Assembly: GCA_019637075.1 (NCBI GenBank)
Contig: JAHBWI010000005.1
Coordinates: 124,001-188,000, forward strand
DNA length: 64,000 nt
Origin: Nitrospiraceae bacterium
GTDB lineage: Bacteria > Nitrospirota > Nitrospiria > Nitrospirales > Nitrospiraceae
Direction of reading: 5' to 3'
Shown piece after piece: positions 45,234 to 54,320 of this stretch (its first letter is position 1; every line of letters begins with the position of its first letter). Position numbers and translations under genes: made by a program. The notes beneath the pieces were generated by a model that saw only the letters and a program-made list of their open reading frames with translations, ran no database searches and was not told the DNA's origin.

Positions 45234-47066
45234 CTACTCCACCGTCACACTCTTCGCGAGGTTTCGCGGCTGATCCACATCCTCGCCGCGCAACACGGCA
45301 ATGTGGTAGGCCAGCAACTGCAATGGAATCGTGAACAGAATCGGCGACAGCAACGGATGCACGTCCGGAATCGTGAACACCGCGTCGGCGGTCTTGCCGA
45401 GTTCCCGCTCGCCTTCAGCCACAAACGCAATCACCGGCGCGCGGCGAGCCTTCACTTCCATCAGGTTACTGACCGTCTTTTCATACAACCGATCCCGCGG
45501 CGCCAGCACCACGACCGGCATGTCCTTATCGATGAGCGCGATCGGACCGTGCTTCATCTCCCCCGCCGCATAGCCCTCGGCGTGGATGTACGAGATCTCC
45601 TTCAGCTTGAGCGCCCCTTCAAGCGCGATCGGATAGTTGATCCCACGCCCCAGGTATAAAAAGTTCGGCTTTTTATAATAGCGCTTGGCGATCGCCAGAA
45701 TCTCGGCTTCCCGTCCGAGCACGTTCTTGACCAAGGTCGGCAAAGTCACGAGCCGATCGAGCCAGGCCTTGCCGTCCGCCACCGTGAGGGTGCCGCGCAC
45801 GCGGCCAAGGTGGAGTGCGAGCAGATAGAGCGCCGCGAGCTGGCTGGTGAAGGCCTTCGTGGAGGCCACACCGATCTCGGGTCCGCAATGGGTGTACAGC
45901 ACACCGTGCGACTCGCGAGCGAGGGTGCTGCCCACGACATTGACGATCGACACGACACGTGCGCCCTTCTCTTTCGCTTCGCGCGCTGCGGCCAGGGTAT
46001 CCGCCGTCTCGCCCGACTGCGAAATCGTCACGAACAAGTCGTTCTTCTCGATCAATGGGTCGCGGTACCGGAACTCCGACCCGATGTCGACCTGGACCGG
46101 CGTGCGGACCATTTCTTCCAGCAGATACTTCCCGACCAGGCCGGCATGCCAACTCGTACCGCAGGCCACGATCCAAATTCGCCCGACCTCGGCAAACTGC
46201 TTCGGCGTCAACCCAATGTCCGGAAGATCCGCCTCACCGCTGTCATACGAGTAGCGGCCGCGCATCGTATCGAGAATGGTCTGCGGCTGCTCGTGGATTT
46301 CTTTCAACATGAAATGCGGATAGCCGCTCTTCTCGGCCGCCGAGGCGTCCCACGTCACCTTGGATTTCTTCCGCGTCACAGGCCGGCCTTCGATGTCGGT
46401 GTACTTGATGTCCGACGACGTCACTTCCGCCACGTCGCCTTCCTCGAGGAAGGTCACGTCCCGCGTATAGGACAACATCGCCATCACATCGGAGCCGACG
46501 AACGAGGAATCCGAGGTCCGGCCGATGACCAAGGGACAGCCTGACCGCGCCGCAACCAGCAAGCCCGGTTCGCGCTCGGAGATCACCGTGATCGCGTAGC
46601 TGCCGCGGATCTCCTTCGCTGCGGCGCGCACGGCGTCCGCCAGATGCAGGCCCTTCTTCTGGATGTACTTGTCGATCAGATGCGCCACCACCTCGGTGTC
46701 GGTCTCGGACTGAAACTTGTACCCATCCTTCTGCAGTTGCTGCTTGAGCTGGACATAGTTTTCGATGATGCCGTTGTGGACCAGCGTGCAGCTCTCCGAG
46801 CGATGCGGATGCGCATTCTGCTCGGAAGGCTTGCCGTGGGTCGCCCAGCGCGTATGGCCGATCCCGCAGGTTCCGGTGATGGATTTCTGCGCGAGCGACT
46901 TCTGCAGATTGACCAGTTTGCCCACGCTGCGGCGGATCTCGATCTTCTCGCCCCGCTGCACCGCCACGCCCGCCGAGTCATAGCCGCGGTACTCCAGCTT
47001 CGACAAGCCGTTCAGCAGAATCGGAACCGCTTCCTGATTGCCCACGTACCCAACGATTCCACACAT
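45234..47066 (-). CDS. glmS: Glutamine-fructose-6-phosphate aminotransferase (isomerizing)
   Basis: The 610-residue enzyme begins MCGIVGYVGNQEAVPIL; Cys2 becomes the N-terminal nucleophile. GHTRWATHGKPSEQNAHPH completes the glutaminase domain. Two SIS domains follow, with VACGTSWHAGLVGKYLLEE and SQSGETADTLAAAREAKEKG. The end DQPRNLAKSVTVE is the classical C-terminal tail. It makes glucosamine 6-phosphate. It lies 9 bp after glmU, which acts later in the same pathway. Confidence 0.97.
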   Translation of the reverse strand: MCGIVGYVGNQEAVPILLNGLSKLEYRGYDSAGVAVQRGEKIEIRRSVGKLVNLQKSLAQKSITGTCGIGHTRWATHGKPSEQNAHPHRSESCTLVHNGIIENYVQLKQQLQKDGYKFQSETDTEVVAHLIDKYIQKKGLHLADAVRAAAKEIRGSYAITVISEREPGLLVAARSGCPLVIGRTSDSSFVGSDVMAMLSYTRDVTFLEEGDVAEVTSSDIKYTDIEGRPVTRKKSKVTWDASAAEKSGYPHFMLKEIHEQPQTILDTMRGRYSYDSGEADLPDIGLTPKQFAEVGRIWIVACGTSWHAGLVGKYLLEEMVRTPVQVDIGSEFRYRDPLIEKNDLFVTISQSGETADTLAAAREAKEKGARVVSIVNVVGSTLARESHGVLYTHCGPEIGVASTKAFTSQLAALYLLALHLGRVRGTLTVADGKAWLDRLVTLPTLVKNVLGREAEILAIAKRYYKKPNFLYLGRGINYPIALEGALKLKEISYIHAEGYAAGEMKHGPIALIDKDMPVVVLAPRDRLYEKTVSNLMEVKARRAPVIAFVAEGERELGKTADAVFTIPDVHPLLSPILFTIPLQLLAYHIAVLRGEDVDQPRNLAKSVTVE

Positions 47067-47075
47067 AGGTCGTCG

Positions 47076-48713
47076 TTACCTCCGTTTGGTCCGTTGAACC
47101 GCTTGCCGCTGCTTCTTACCCGCCGGTCGTGACGCCTTGGTGGCCGCCGATGGCTTTGTCGCTTTGGATGCACCTTTTGATTTGGTCTTTGCGTTTGTAT
47201 TCGGCTTCGACACGACCTTGGGAGCGGCATTGGACGGTATGGCCTGCCCCAACTGCAACGCGCGCCGCCTCGCCGCCCAGCCCTGCCTCGTGACCTGCTG
47301 CACTCGGGAAATCACAAGCGCATCGGCCGGCACATCTTCGGTCACCGTCGTACCCGCGGCGATCACGGCACCCTGACCGACCGTCACCGGCGCCACCAAC
47401 TGCACGTCGCTGCCGACGAAGACCTGTTCACCGATCACCGTCTGATACTTCTTGTATCCATCGTAATTGCACGTGATGGTCCCGGCACCGATATTGGCAC
47501 CCTTGCCGATCTGCGCGTCGCCAAGATAGCTCAAGTGATTCGCCTTCGCGCCCTCGCCGAGCACGGCTTTCTTCATCTCGACGAAGTTGCCGACCTTCGC
47601 GTTCCGCCGGATGATCACCCCCGGCCTCAGATGCACGAAGGGGCCCAGATGTGCGCCTTCTTCGATCTGCGATTCGCGGAACAGACAATGGTCCAAGATC
47701 TCCACGCCGTTGCCGACCGTGCAATCGCTGATGCGTGTCCCACCGTGTACCACCACATCTTCGCCGATAACCGTCTTGCCCTCCAGCGTCACCTGCGGAT
47801 ACAACACCGTATCCCGCCCGATCGTCACCTCCGTGTCGATCCAGGTCGAAGCCGGATCGCGCATAGTCACGCCCGCCTCGAGCCATCGCTCGCGGATGCG
47901 CTGTCGGATCACCTGCTCCGCTTCCGCCAACTGCACGCGGCTGTTGATACCCAATCCCTCATCGATCGTTCGCAGCCGCATCGCCGCAACCGTGCGGCCC
48001 TGCTCGACGGCCATCTGGATGATGTCCGTAAGATAGTATTCGCCCTGGGCGTTGGCCGGCGTCAATTTCTCCAACGATGGAAAGAGAAACGCGCCGTCGA
48101 CCACATAAGTCCCGACGTTGATTTCGCGAACCGCCCGTTCTGCCTGGCTCGCATCCTTGTCCTCGACGATCTTCTGTACCGCATTGTCCGCGGCGCCCGC
48201 CTGCCACTCGTCGCGCCGCTGCCGGATGACGCGGCCATACCCGGACGCATCGTCCAGCACAGCCGTCAGCAACGTCACCGCCGCCTTCTGCTGATCGTGC
48301 ACCGCGAGCAACTCCCGCACCGTCGCCTCCGTCAGCAACGGGGTGTCGCCGTTCAGAATCAGAAAGCGCGAAGGCCGCCGTTGAACATCGCCGGCAAATA
48401 CCGGCTGCGCTTGCAACACCGCATGGCCGGTCCCGAGCTGTTTGGTCTGTTCGGCAACGGCTACCTGGCGGCCGCCTACCTCCACAGCCTTCCGCACGTC
48501 CGCACCCTGGTGCCCCACGATGAGGGCGACGCCCTGCTCACCGAGCCGGCAGGCGACATCGACGACATAGAGCACCATCGGTTTGCCGGCCACGGGATGC
48601 AGCACCTTGGCCAGTTTGGATTTCATCCGTTTGCCGAGCCCGGCCGCCATGATGATCACGCCGAGTCCGGGAATCGACGACTGCGAGGTCTGATCAAGTG
48701 ATGAGTGCGTCAT
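47076..48713 (-). CDS. glmU: Bifunctional UDP-GlcNAc pyrophosphorylase/glucosamine-1-phosphate acetyltransferase
   Basis: The 545-residue protein has IMAAGLGKRMKSKLAKVLHP (uridylyltransferase) and FLILNGDTPLLTEATV in its first 250 residues. A left-handed beta-helix then carries VEMKKAVLGEGAKANHLSYL and IGAGTITCNYDGYKKYQT. It produces UDP-GlcNAc. The usual family length is about 455-460; here the last 55-60 residues form an extra Lys/Thr/Ala-rich basic tail. AAGGAG lies only 2 bp before the ATG at 48713. Confidence 0.95.
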   Translation of the reverse strand: MTHSSLDQTSQSSIPGLGVIIMAAGLGKRMKSKLAKVLHPVAGKPMVLYVVDVACRLGEQGVALIVGHQGADVRKAVEVGGRQVAVAEQTKQLGTGHAVLQAQPVFAGDVQRRPSRFLILNGDTPLLTEATVRELLAVHDQQKAAVTLLTAVLDDASGYGRVIRQRRDEWQAGAADNAVQKIVEDKDASQAERAVREINVGTYVVDGAFLFPSLEKLTPANAQGEYYLTDIIQMAVEQGRTVAAMRLRTIDEGLGINSRVQLAEAEQVIRQRIRERWLEAGVTMRDPASTWIDTEVTIGRDTVLYPQVTLEGKTVIGEDVVVHGGTRISDCTVGNGVEILDHCLFRESQIEEGAHLGPFVHLRPGVIIRRNAKVGNFVEMKKAVLGEGAKANHLSYLGDAQIGKGANIGAGTITCNYDGYKKYQTVIGEQVFVGSDVQLVAPVTVGQGAVIAAGTTVTEDVPADALVISRVQQVTRQGWAARRRALQLGQAIPSNAAPKVVSKPNTNAKTKSKGASKATKPSAATKASRPAGKKQRQAVQRTKRR

Positions 48714-48761
48714 AGCTCCTTCACAATGGGCGACACGACAATAGCGAACGGCGCGTACAGA

Positions 48762-49430
48762 CTAGGCGATCGGCACACCCTGCTGGGGCTGGGCGACGTG
48801 CGACCACTTTCCGCCCAATTGCATCGACGCGCCGGATGCGTTGGGTGTATACAACCCGCCCGACACAATCAGCTTCATGGCTTCTTCGACCGAAATATCC
48901 ACCGCGATCACTTCCCGCTCCGGCACCAAAAGAAAATATCCCGAAGTGGGATTGGGCGACGTCGGGACATACACATGGACGAGCGGGTCGGGCGAGAGCG
49001 TCTGGATCTCACCTTTGGTCACGCCGGTCACAAACGCAAAGCAATAGTGCCCGTTCTTCGGAAACTGGATCAGTACTACGCGACGGTAGGTCTCTCGCTC
49101 GGCGAACGACAGGATATCCATCATCGACTTGATCGTCGAATAGATCCCGCGCACCACCGGCACGCGATTGAGCAAATTTTCCCACTGCCGCACGACATGG
49201 CGCCCGATGAAATTCGCGGCGAAGAGGCCGGTGAGAAAAATCAGCAGCACCAACGCAACGATTCCGAGCCCAGGGATATAGTACCCTCTGGTCACCAACC
49301 GCGCCGCCGCATCACCCAAAATCCCGTCCAGACTCAGGAACAGGGTCTTTAAAATCAGCACCGTTCCCCAAATGGGGATCATGACGAGCAATCCCGTCAA
49401 AAAGTACCGCTTTAACGAGGCTTTTAGCAT
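48762..49430 (-). CDS. DUF502 family membrane protein
   Basis: The 222-residue protein begins MLKASLKRYFLTGLLVMIP. It has two membrane segments (residues 9-30 and about 55-80) and then NLLNRVPVVRGIYSTIKSM and YVPTSPNPTSGYFLLVP. These are the DUF502 signatures. Function is unknown but the family is envelope-located. The long upstream extension of the frame overlaps the divergent tmk gene and is not used. A minus-strand promoter at 49461-49490 precedes the ATG at 49430. Confidence 0.9.
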   Translation of the reverse strand: MLKASLKRYFLTGLLVMIPIWGTVLILKTLFLSLDGILGDAAARLVTRGYYIPGLGIVALVLLIFLTGLFAANFIGRHVVRQWENLLNRVPVVRGIYSTIKSMMDILSFAERETYRRVVLIQFPKNGHYCFAFVTGVTKGEIQTLSPDPLVHVYVPTSPNPTSGYFLLVPEREVIAVDISVEEAMKLIVSGGLYTPNASGASMQLGGKWSHVAQPQQGVPIA

Positions 49431-49460
49431 GCGTCGGCAAGGGACCCGAGGTAGAGCGTC

Positions 49461-49490
49461 ATGATACCGAGATTCGAATGGTTCGGGCAA
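49461..49490 (-). promoter_or_regulatory. Sigma70-like promoter for the DUF502-glmU-glmS run
   Basis: On the minus strand TTGCCC (49485-49490) and TATCAT (49461-49466) are 18 bp apart, about 30 bp upstream of the DUF502 ATG. The site is in the 135-bp divergent gap with tmk. Confidence 0.5.
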
Positions 49491-49498
49491 GCCTTTTC

Positions 49499-49527
49499 TT
49501 GCTATTTTCAATAACTTGGAATAGGAT
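49499..49527 (+). promoter_or_regulatory. Sigma70-like promoter for tmk
   Basis: TTGCTA (49499-49504) and TAGGAT (49522-49527) are 17 bp apart, upstream of the GTG start of tmk at 49566. It is back to back with the DUF502 promoter. Confidence 0.5.
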
Positions 49528-49565
49528 TCCGCCCCGTCATTCACCATCCGAAATGGATCGAAAAC

Positions 49566-50243
49566 GTGGCGCGACGTCGGCGGCGGTTCCCGGGCATCTT
49601 CATCACCCTGGAGGGCATCGAAGGCAGCGGCAAATCCACCCAGGCCAAGCGGCTGGGGGCGCACCTCCGGGCCCTCGGATACCGTATCGTGGAAACCAGG
49701 GAGCCCGGCGGAACGCCGCTCGCGGAAAAGATTCGTGCCGTCCTGCTCGATCGCACCGCCGAACCCTTCGCTCCCGAAACCGAAGCCTTTCTCGTTTTCG
49801 CGGCGCGGCGCCAACACGTGACGCAAGTCATCGAGCCGGCCCTGTCCCGCGGCGCCATCGTCCTCTGTGACCGCTTCAATGATTCAACCCTTGCGTACCA
49901 AGGATCCGCGCGCGGCCTCGACCTCGCCTCGCTGGAACGCATGAACGGTCTCGCCACCGACGAGCTCGAACCGGACCTGACATTGCTCTTCGACCTGCCG
50001 GCCAAGACCGGCCTCGCGCGCCGTCGTCGGGCCGCCGAGACGAACCGGCTCGACCGCGAAACGCTTCGTTTTCACGAAAAAGTCAGGGCCGGCTTTCGCT
50101 CCTTGGCCCGACGGGAACCTCGACGCATCAGCCTCATCGATGCGGATCGCCCCGAAGAGGCGATCGCGCGTGATGTCACCCAGGCCGTGATGCCCTTGCT
50201 CGCCCGTACGCCCAGACGAAAGGTTCGCCATGCCGTTCGCTGA
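49566..50243 (+). CDS. tmk: Thymidylate kinase
   Basis: The 225-residue enzyme has FITLEGIEGSGKSTQAKRL (P-loop), ETREPGGTPLAEKIR (the DR/E specificity region) and LCDRFNDSTLAYQGSARGLD. The lid carries RRRAAETNRLDR. It converts dTMP to dTDP. It starts with GTG at 49566 and its end overlaps holB by 14 bp, so both are expressed together. The N-terminus is unusually Arg-rich (ARRRRRF). Confidence 0.94.
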   Translation: MARRRRRFPGIFITLEGIEGSGKSTQAKRLGAHLRALGYRIVETREPGGTPLAEKIRAVLLDRTAEPFAPETEAFLVFAARRQHVTQVIEPALSRGAIVLCDRFNDSTLAYQGSARGLDLASLERMNGLATDELEPDLTLLFDLPAKTGLARRRRAAETNRLDRETLRFHEKVRAGFRSLARREPRRISLIDADRPEEAIARDVTQAVMPLLARTPRRKVRHAVR

Positions 50244-51258
50244 CGTCATCGGCCACGAGCGCGCCAAGCGACTGATCAAGGCCGCGATCCTGCAAGACAG
50301 GCTCGCGCACGCCTACCTGCTGCACGGGGAAGATCGAATCGGCAAACGCCTGCTGGCGGTCCGCATCGCGCAAACCCTGCTCTGCGAACAGATGCCGGAC
50401 CCGCAAGACCCGGATGCCTGCGGGCACTGCCGCGCCTGCCAACAGATCGAGTCGCGCACGCACCCCGACTTCCTGCTGATCGAAGCCGATCGCGAACAAG
50501 CGAACCCGCAGATCAAGATCGAGTCCATCCGCGACATTGAGCAGCAGATGATTTATCGCCCACTGATCGGTGATCGAAAAATTTGCCTCATCGACGAAGC
50601 GGAACGCATGACGATCGGCGCGGCCAATGCGCTCCTGAAAACGCTCGAGGAGCCGCCGGACCACAGCCTGTTTCTGCTCGTCTCCAGCCGGCCCTACGCG
50701 CTGCCCTCCACGGTACGCTCCCGTTGTCAGGCCGTCAGGCTCCCGACGCCGGCTCAGACCCAAGTAGAAATGGCCGTCATCCTGAAACGGGAACTCCCGC
50801 CCGCTGACGCGCGCTTTCTTGCCCTGCTGAGCGATGGGCAGTTGGGACGCGCGCTCGAGTCGGACATCAAGTCGACGCGCACGACGCAACAAGAGTTCGC
50901 GACACTCTTCTCGCCGAAAGGCCTTCAGTCGATCTCGCAAGTCCTCACGACCGCCGAAGCACTGGCGAAGGCGGAGCGAGGTCCCGAAGCGTTCGACTGG
51001 CTCTTGCGCTGGCTGCGTGATGTGATGTTGCTCGCCGCAGGCGCCGATGCAGACCACCTGCTGAACCTCGAACAACGAAGCGAGCTGCAGTCGCTGGCCC
51101 GACACATCGACGTGAACGGACTGCTGGACCTCATCGGTGAACTCGAGAGGCTGGAGCGCCAGGCGCATCGCAACCTGAACATCCAAATGGCGCTCGAAAC
51201 GATTCTGCTGCGGCTCAGGGCCCTCATAGGTTCTCAGGCGTCCACCTCTGCGCGGTAA
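50230..51258 (+). CDS. holB: DNA polymerase III subunit delta prime
   Basis: The 342-residue protein has HAYLLHGEDRIGKRLLA, where the P-loop is degenerate as is usual for delta prime. A zinc module with DACGHCRACQQIE, then IEVR-like sensor parts and TLEEPPDHSLFLLVSSRP follow. It is part of the clamp loader. AAAGG lies six bases before its ATG, within the end of tmk. Downstream, metG follows after a 78-bp gap. Confidence 0.92.
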   Translation: MPFADVIGHERAKRLIKAAILQDRLAHAYLLHGEDRIGKRLLAVRIAQTLLCEQMPDPQDPDACGHCRACQQIESRTHPDFLLIEADREQANPQIKIESIRDIEQQMIYRPLIGDRKICLIDEAERMTIGAANALLKTLEEPPDHSLFLLVSSRPYALPSTVRSRCQAVRLPTPAQTQVEMAVILKRELPPADARFLALLSDGQLGRALESDIKSTRTTQQEFATLFSPKGLQSISQVLTTAEALAKAERGPEAFDWLLRWLRDVMLLAAGADADHLLNLEQRSELQSLARHIDVNGLLDLIGELERLERQAHRNLNIQMALETILLRLRALIGSQASTSAR

Positions 51259-51336
51259 CGGGCCCCGGATCGATATTCGCGAGCGAGAGTCGCGCTAGCT
51301 TTAGGCCCCGCCGTCTTGCTATCTTCCAGATCACCT

Positions 51337-53334
51337 ATGAGCAATCCGAACACGTTCTACATCACGACGCCTATCTACTACGTCAACGACGTCCCGCACA
51401 TCGGCCATGCCTATACGACGATCGCCGCGGATGTGCTTGCCCGGTACTGGCGACTCCGAGGTCGTGACGTGTTTTTCCTCACCGGCCTCGATGAACATGG
51501 ACAAAAGGTGCAGCAGGCGGCGGCGAAGGCTGGCATCGATCCCCAGGCCCATTGCGATCGACTTGCGCCGCAATTCAAAAACCTCTGGCATCGCTTGAAC
51601 ATTTCCAACGATGCCTTCATCCGCACCACCGATGGCGCGCACAAGACAGTCGTACAACGATATCTTCAGCAATTACATGATAAGGAATTGATTTACAAGG
51701 CTGATTACATAGGATGGTACTGCACCTACGATGAGCGATTTTGGACAGAAAAGGATGTGGCCGACGGTCTCTGCCCCGACTGCAAGCGCCCCATCGAGCG
51801 ACTCAGCGAGCACAACTATTTCTTCAAGATGGGCCAGTACCAGGAACGGCTGATCGCCCACATCAACGCCCATCCGGAATTCATTCGCCCCGAGTCGCGG
51901 CGCAACGAGGTACTGGGCTTCTTGCAGACGCAAAAGCTCGGCGACCTGTCGATCTCGCGGCCCAAGTCAAGGCTGTCCTGGGGCATCGAGCTTCCCTTCG
52001 ACCGTGACTATGTCACCTATGTGTGGTTCGACGCGCTCGTCAATTACATCTCCGGTCTGCAGTACCTGACGGAGAAGCCATCGGTCGATCGCTACTGGCC
52101 GGCCGACGTGCACCTGGTCGGTAAGGACATTTTGACGACGCACGCGGTCTATTGGTCCACGATGTTGATGGCGCTCGAGCTGCCGCTGCCCCGCACTATC
52201 TTTGCCCACGGCTGGTGGACGGTCGACGGCGAGAAGATGTCGAAGAGCCGGGGCAACGTGGTCGATCCCAACAAGATGGTCGAACAGTTCGGCGTCGATG
52301 CGTTCCGCTACTTCCTGCTGCGCGAAGTGCCGTTCGGCCAGGACGGAGATTTTTCACAGACAGCCATGGTCACGAGCATCAACAGTGACCTCGCCAACGG
52401 CATCGGCAACCTGCTGAGCCGTACCCTCACGATGATCGAGCGATTCGCCAAGGGCGTGATCCCCGAACCAGGCGTTCCCGCCCTTCCAGAGATCGAAGCG
52501 CGGCTCACCGAGGCCGCACGCACACTGCCCGAGCAACTGGAGCGCGGGTTCGCGGCGCTCGCCTTCCGGGAAAACCTACAGGCAATCTGGGGACTCATCG
52601 GCCTGTGCGACGAATACATCGACAAGGCCGCCCCCTGGCAACTCGCCAAGATGCCCGACGACGAGCCTCGTCTCCGCACGGTCCTGAATACCGCAGCCCG
52701 GGCGCTTCGACTCCTCGCCGTGCTGATAAATCCCATCATGCCCCAGACCGCGCAGCACATGGCTCAGCAACTCGGCATGAGATTCGACTTCGGCAAACCA
52801 ATCGACGATTTCGCGTATCGGTGGGAAGCCCCGCTCGCCGGGGTACCGATCGCAAAAGGTACCGGGCTATTCCCCCGCATCGAAACCAAACCACAAGGAG
52901 CCAAACCCGTGAGCGATTCACCCGCGACCGCCCAACCACCTGCTGCATTCCCTGCCGCGCCCACGACCGCGCCGCAACCGGCTACCGCCGTTCCTCCCGC
53001 AGCAACGCCGGGACAAATCACCATCGACGAGTTCATGAAGATTCAGCTCAAGACCGCGAAGGTGCTCAGCGCCGAACGTGTCCCGAAATCGGAAAAGCTG
53101 CTGAAGTTGCAGGTGAGCCTCGGAACCGAGCAGCGCCAAATCGTCGCCGGGATCGGCAAGAAGTACGAACCGGAGGCGCTCATCGGCAAAACCATCGTGA
53201 TCGTCGCGAACCTCAAACCGGCAAAGCTTATGGGCATCGAGTCCCAGGGCATGGTGCTCGCCGCCGGCGACAGCGAGGTCCGTGGACTGGCGACCTTCAT
53301 CGAAGACGTGGAGCCCGGCACCAAAGTGAAATGA
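51337..53334 (+). CDS. metG: Methionyl-tRNA synthetase
   Basis: The 665-residue enzyme has TPIYYVNDVPHIGHAYTT (HIGH motif) and KMSKSRGNVVDPNKM (KMSKS). A short connective peptide contains one CPDC pair with a single upstream Cys. After residue 515 a Pro/Ala-rich linker leads to a C-terminal tRNA-binding OB domain with FMKIQLKTAKVLSAERVPKS. The ATG at 51337 gives MSNPNTFYITT; no Shine-Dalgarno is seen. Its TGA overlaps the next ATG as ATGA. Confidence 0.95.
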   Translation: MSNPNTFYITTPIYYVNDVPHIGHAYTTIAADVLARYWRLRGRDVFFLTGLDEHGQKVQQAAAKAGIDPQAHCDRLAPQFKNLWHRLNISNDAFIRTTDGAHKTVVQRYLQQLHDKELIYKADYIGWYCTYDERFWTEKDVADGLCPDCKRPIERLSEHNYFFKMGQYQERLIAHINAHPEFIRPESRRNEVLGFLQTQKLGDLSISRPKSRLSWGIELPFDRDYVTYVWFDALVNYISGLQYLTEKPSVDRYWPADVHLVGKDILTTHAVYWSTMLMALELPLPRTIFAHGWWTVDGEKMSKSRGNVVDPNKMVEQFGVDAFRYFLLREVPFGQDGDFSQTAMVTSINSDLANGIGNLLSRTLTMIERFAKGVIPEPGVPALPEIEARLTEAARTLPEQLERGFAALAFRENLQAIWGLIGLCDEYIDKAAPWQLAKMPDDEPRLRTVLNTAARALRLLAVLINPIMPQTAQHMAQQLGMRFDFGKPIDDFAYRWEAPLAGVPIAKGTGLFPRIETKPQGAKPVSDSPATAQPPAAFPAAPTTAPQPATAVPPAATPGQITIDEFMKIQLKTAKVLSAERVPKSEKLLKLQVSLGTEQRQIVAGIGKKYEPEALIGKTIVIVANLKPAKLMGIESQGMVLAAGDSEVRGLATFIEDVEPGTKVK

Positions 53335-54197
53335 ACCGAACGGACGTCCTCCGGCTGCTCAGCACCTGCCTTCTCGTGCTGCCTACCAGCACAGCGTCCG
53401 CGTATGTCGCCGAGCCGTCCGAAGCCGAGATCGAAGCCCGTCAGCACTACAACGATCCCATTCCCACCACAGTCCTGGTCCGCGTCGTCGCGCACGGCGC
53501 GCTCGTGCTCGGCCGAGAGGTCGGCGGTGCTCGCATCACGATCACAGAAGTCGCCAGCGGCCGCATCCTTGCTGCCGGTATTCAGCAGGGGGAAGCCGGC
53601 GACCAAAACCACATCATGCGCACGCCGCACCTCATGGAGGAACCGCTCTATAGTTCCCGTCCGGCGGCCTCCTTCAGCGCCACATTGGAGCTGGCGCAGC
53701 CCACGCTGGTGGAAATTGCAGCCGAAGGACCGCTGGCGTACCCGGCCGCGGCGCAGCGCGCGAGCAAAACCGTACTGCTCGTGCCGGGCCAGGACCTGAC
53801 CAACGACGGCATCGTCCTGCAGCTCTACGGCTTTCTCGTCCAGATCAACCATCCCAAACCAGGCGAGTCACTCATCGCCAAAGATGACGTCATGCTGCGC
53901 GCCTCGGTCCGCACCCTGTCCGGTACCTTGGTTCGCCCGCACAGTGATTGGGATTCGAGGCGGATGCACATCTATGGCGAAGTGCTGATCGGCGACCGGG
54001 TGGTGGAACGTCTGCAAATGTTCTATGCGGGCGAGAAGGGCAGCTTCGAAGCTCCCTTTTTCGTACCGATCGCGAAAGATGCGCCGGACGGCATCACGCT
54101 TCGAGTCATCGCCGCCGACCCCGTCGGAGGCAACATCGGCATGGGCGTGGTCAAATACCCGGTCCTGACGGAACGGCTGAAGCCGCGCCAGAAGTGA
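53331..54197 (+). CDS. Secreted protein of unknown function
   Basis: The 288-residue protein begins with a signal peptide (VLRLLSTCLLVLPTSTASA, residues 6-24). The mature part has beta-type stretches such as ARITITEVASGRILAAGIQQ and IVLQLYGFLVQINHPKPGES. The family is not recognised; the mid part resembles Ig-like or carboxypeptidase regulatory folds. Its ATG overlaps the metG stop (ATGA), so it is coupled to metG. The much longer in-frame reading upstream is out-of-frame metG and is not used. Confidence 0.7.
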   Translation: MNRTDVLRLLSTCLLVLPTSTASAYVAEPSEAEIEARQHYNDPIPTTVLVRVVAHGALVLGREVGGARITITEVASGRILAAGIQQGEAGDQNHIMRTPHLMEEPLYSSRPAASFSATLELAQPTLVEIAAEGPLAYPAAAQRASKTVLLVPGQDLTNDGIVLQLYGFLVQINHPKPGESLIAKDDVMLRASVRTLSGTLVRPHSDWDSRRMHIYGEVLIGDRVVERLQMFYAGEKGSFEAPFFVPIAKDAPDGITLRVIAADPVGGNIGMGVVKYPVLTERLKPRQK

Positions 54198-54320
54198 CCC
54201 GTTGACTCGCTCCGAAAATTCGTGATCTGGTAATGTGGCGATCCGGTGAAGCAGCGAATCGACGGCATCCATCACCAGGTCGACAAATCATTAACCTGAC
54301 ATTCTCCACGCGTCACGACG

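Noticed and set aside
47535-48701. A 388-codon open frame opposite glmU
   Set aside because: It is the antisense reading of glmU; no motifs are present.
52605-53330. A long N-terminal extension of the secreted protein frame
   Set aside because: It reads metG in another frame. The real start at 53331 gives a clean signal peptide.
54204-54238. TTGACT and TAATGT as a possible ftsH promoter
   Set aside because: The spacer is 23 bp, too long for sigma70.
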